Source: Gloeocapsa sp. PCC 73106 (GTDB lineage Bacteria > Cyanobacteriota > Cyanobacteriia > Cyanobacteriales > Gloeocapsaceae). From it: a stretch of 41,983 nucleotides of DNA. A model generated the notes under the pieces. That model worked only from the letters and a program-made list of their open reading frames with translations, did no database searches and was not told the origin of the DNA. The stretch spans positions 1 through 41,983 of the forward strand of contig NZ_ALVY01000199.1 in the NCBI RefSeq assembly GCF_000332035.1, given 5' to 3'. Every line of letters starts with the position of its first letter. Positions within the stretch are counted from its first letter, which is position 1. The position numbers and the translations under genes are program-made. Below, piece by piece: positions 41,788-41,983 of the stretch.

Positions 41788-41983
41788 TTAATCCAATAGA
41801 AAGATTTTGGAAAGAGCTAAAAAAATTAATGAAATGGGAAATCTTTGATGATTTAGAAGAATTAAGATTAAAACTAAGTAAAAACTTAGAAAAATTAACG
41901 CCATTAATGATTCAATCTGTTACGGGTTGGGACTTTATTCTTGAGTCTTTATTTAGTACTATTATACCGCAAAGTTGATAAAT
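41788..41983 (+). mobile_element. IS630-family transposase fragment, second copy
   Basis: It aligns gap-free to 11398-11593 at about 96 % identity, beginning at the NPIE codons of the DDE domain. Only the last 60 or so transposase codons remain; here the frame keeps a Trp (VTGWDF) where the other copy has Leu. The 5' part is missing, with an abrupt junction at 41787/41788. The fragment runs off the window end. Confidence 0.85.

Noticed and set aside
1-41983. tRNA, rRNA or riboswitch genes
   Set aside because: Scanning for T-loop-like GGTTCGA motifs and flanking acceptor stems found none; the one GGTTCGAG at about 9723 lies inside the DUF5615 gene.

Overview
The window is cyanobacterial chromosome. 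The octamer GCGATCGC (HIP1) and its GCGATCG/CGATCGC variants are scattered through genes on both strands. Several genes are of cyanobacterial type: a thylakoid-lumen-type cyclophilin, a CbiX-like chelatase with a His-rich tail, paired Uma2-family proteins, and small proteins of the DUF6887/DUF6888, DUF6883/DUF4926 and DUF5615/DUF433 groups. The genus cannot be fixed from this sequence alone.

Layout. 1-260: 3' end of a TnpB gene with its element end. 300-3657: small SRPBCC-like protein, ruvA, a DUF58 protein, CbiX-like chelatase. 3658-4119: no large gene, but repeats flank a possible 31-residue membrane micropeptide. 4120-7292: a divergent locus of two paralogous coiled-coil proteins facing an XRE repressor and an ImmA/IrrE metallopeptidase, with two operator-like sites in the shared promoter. 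7242-10299: usher-like outer-membrane protein, a small unknown, and a DUF5615/DUF433 toxin-antitoxin pair. 10365-12160: a wrecked DUF4347/CSLREA/calcium-repeat surface-protein gene with an IS630-family fragment in its middle. 12196-13624: tandem Uma2 genes. 13773-19108: housekeeping (lumenal cyclophilin, thiL, ligA, map, one unknown). 19141-20595: a solo-TnpB element. 20623-26297: ABC exporter with twin permeases, then gltX. 26398-32086: a giant calcineurin-like phosphoesterase followed by a phosphonatase-like HAD plus FAD-oxidase pair. 32087-37894: a mosaic of defence and toxin-antitoxin remnants (DprA-like gene, two hsdS scraps, DUF6883 stub with DUF4926, DUF6888/DUF6887) mixed with an FAD oxidoreductase, a truncated glucose/sorbosone-dehydrogenase-like gene and three copies of a promoter-like repeat. 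37910-41720: aminopropyltransferase, apt, an oligopeptide-type permease, alr. 41788-41983: a second IS630-family fragment.

How the genes relate. Probable transcription units include 18669/19108 to ligA (unknown-map-ligA, with map and ligA overlapping by one base), cyclophilin-thiL, ATPase-permease-permease (possibly into gltX), HAD-FAD oxidase, and apt-permease-alr. The best candidates for undescribed biology are: (i) the coiled-coil pair regulated with XRE-ImmA; (ii) the thrice-repeated TTGACA-N17-TATA cassette that precedes the DprA-like gene and an hsdS scrap; (iii) the DUF6888 gene, which has an excellent ribosome binding site but only an ATT start codon; (iv) the phosphonate module beside a carbohydrate-module phosphoesterase; and (v) the 31-residue membrane micropeptide. 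Family names were assigned by reading motifs by eye, without database searches.
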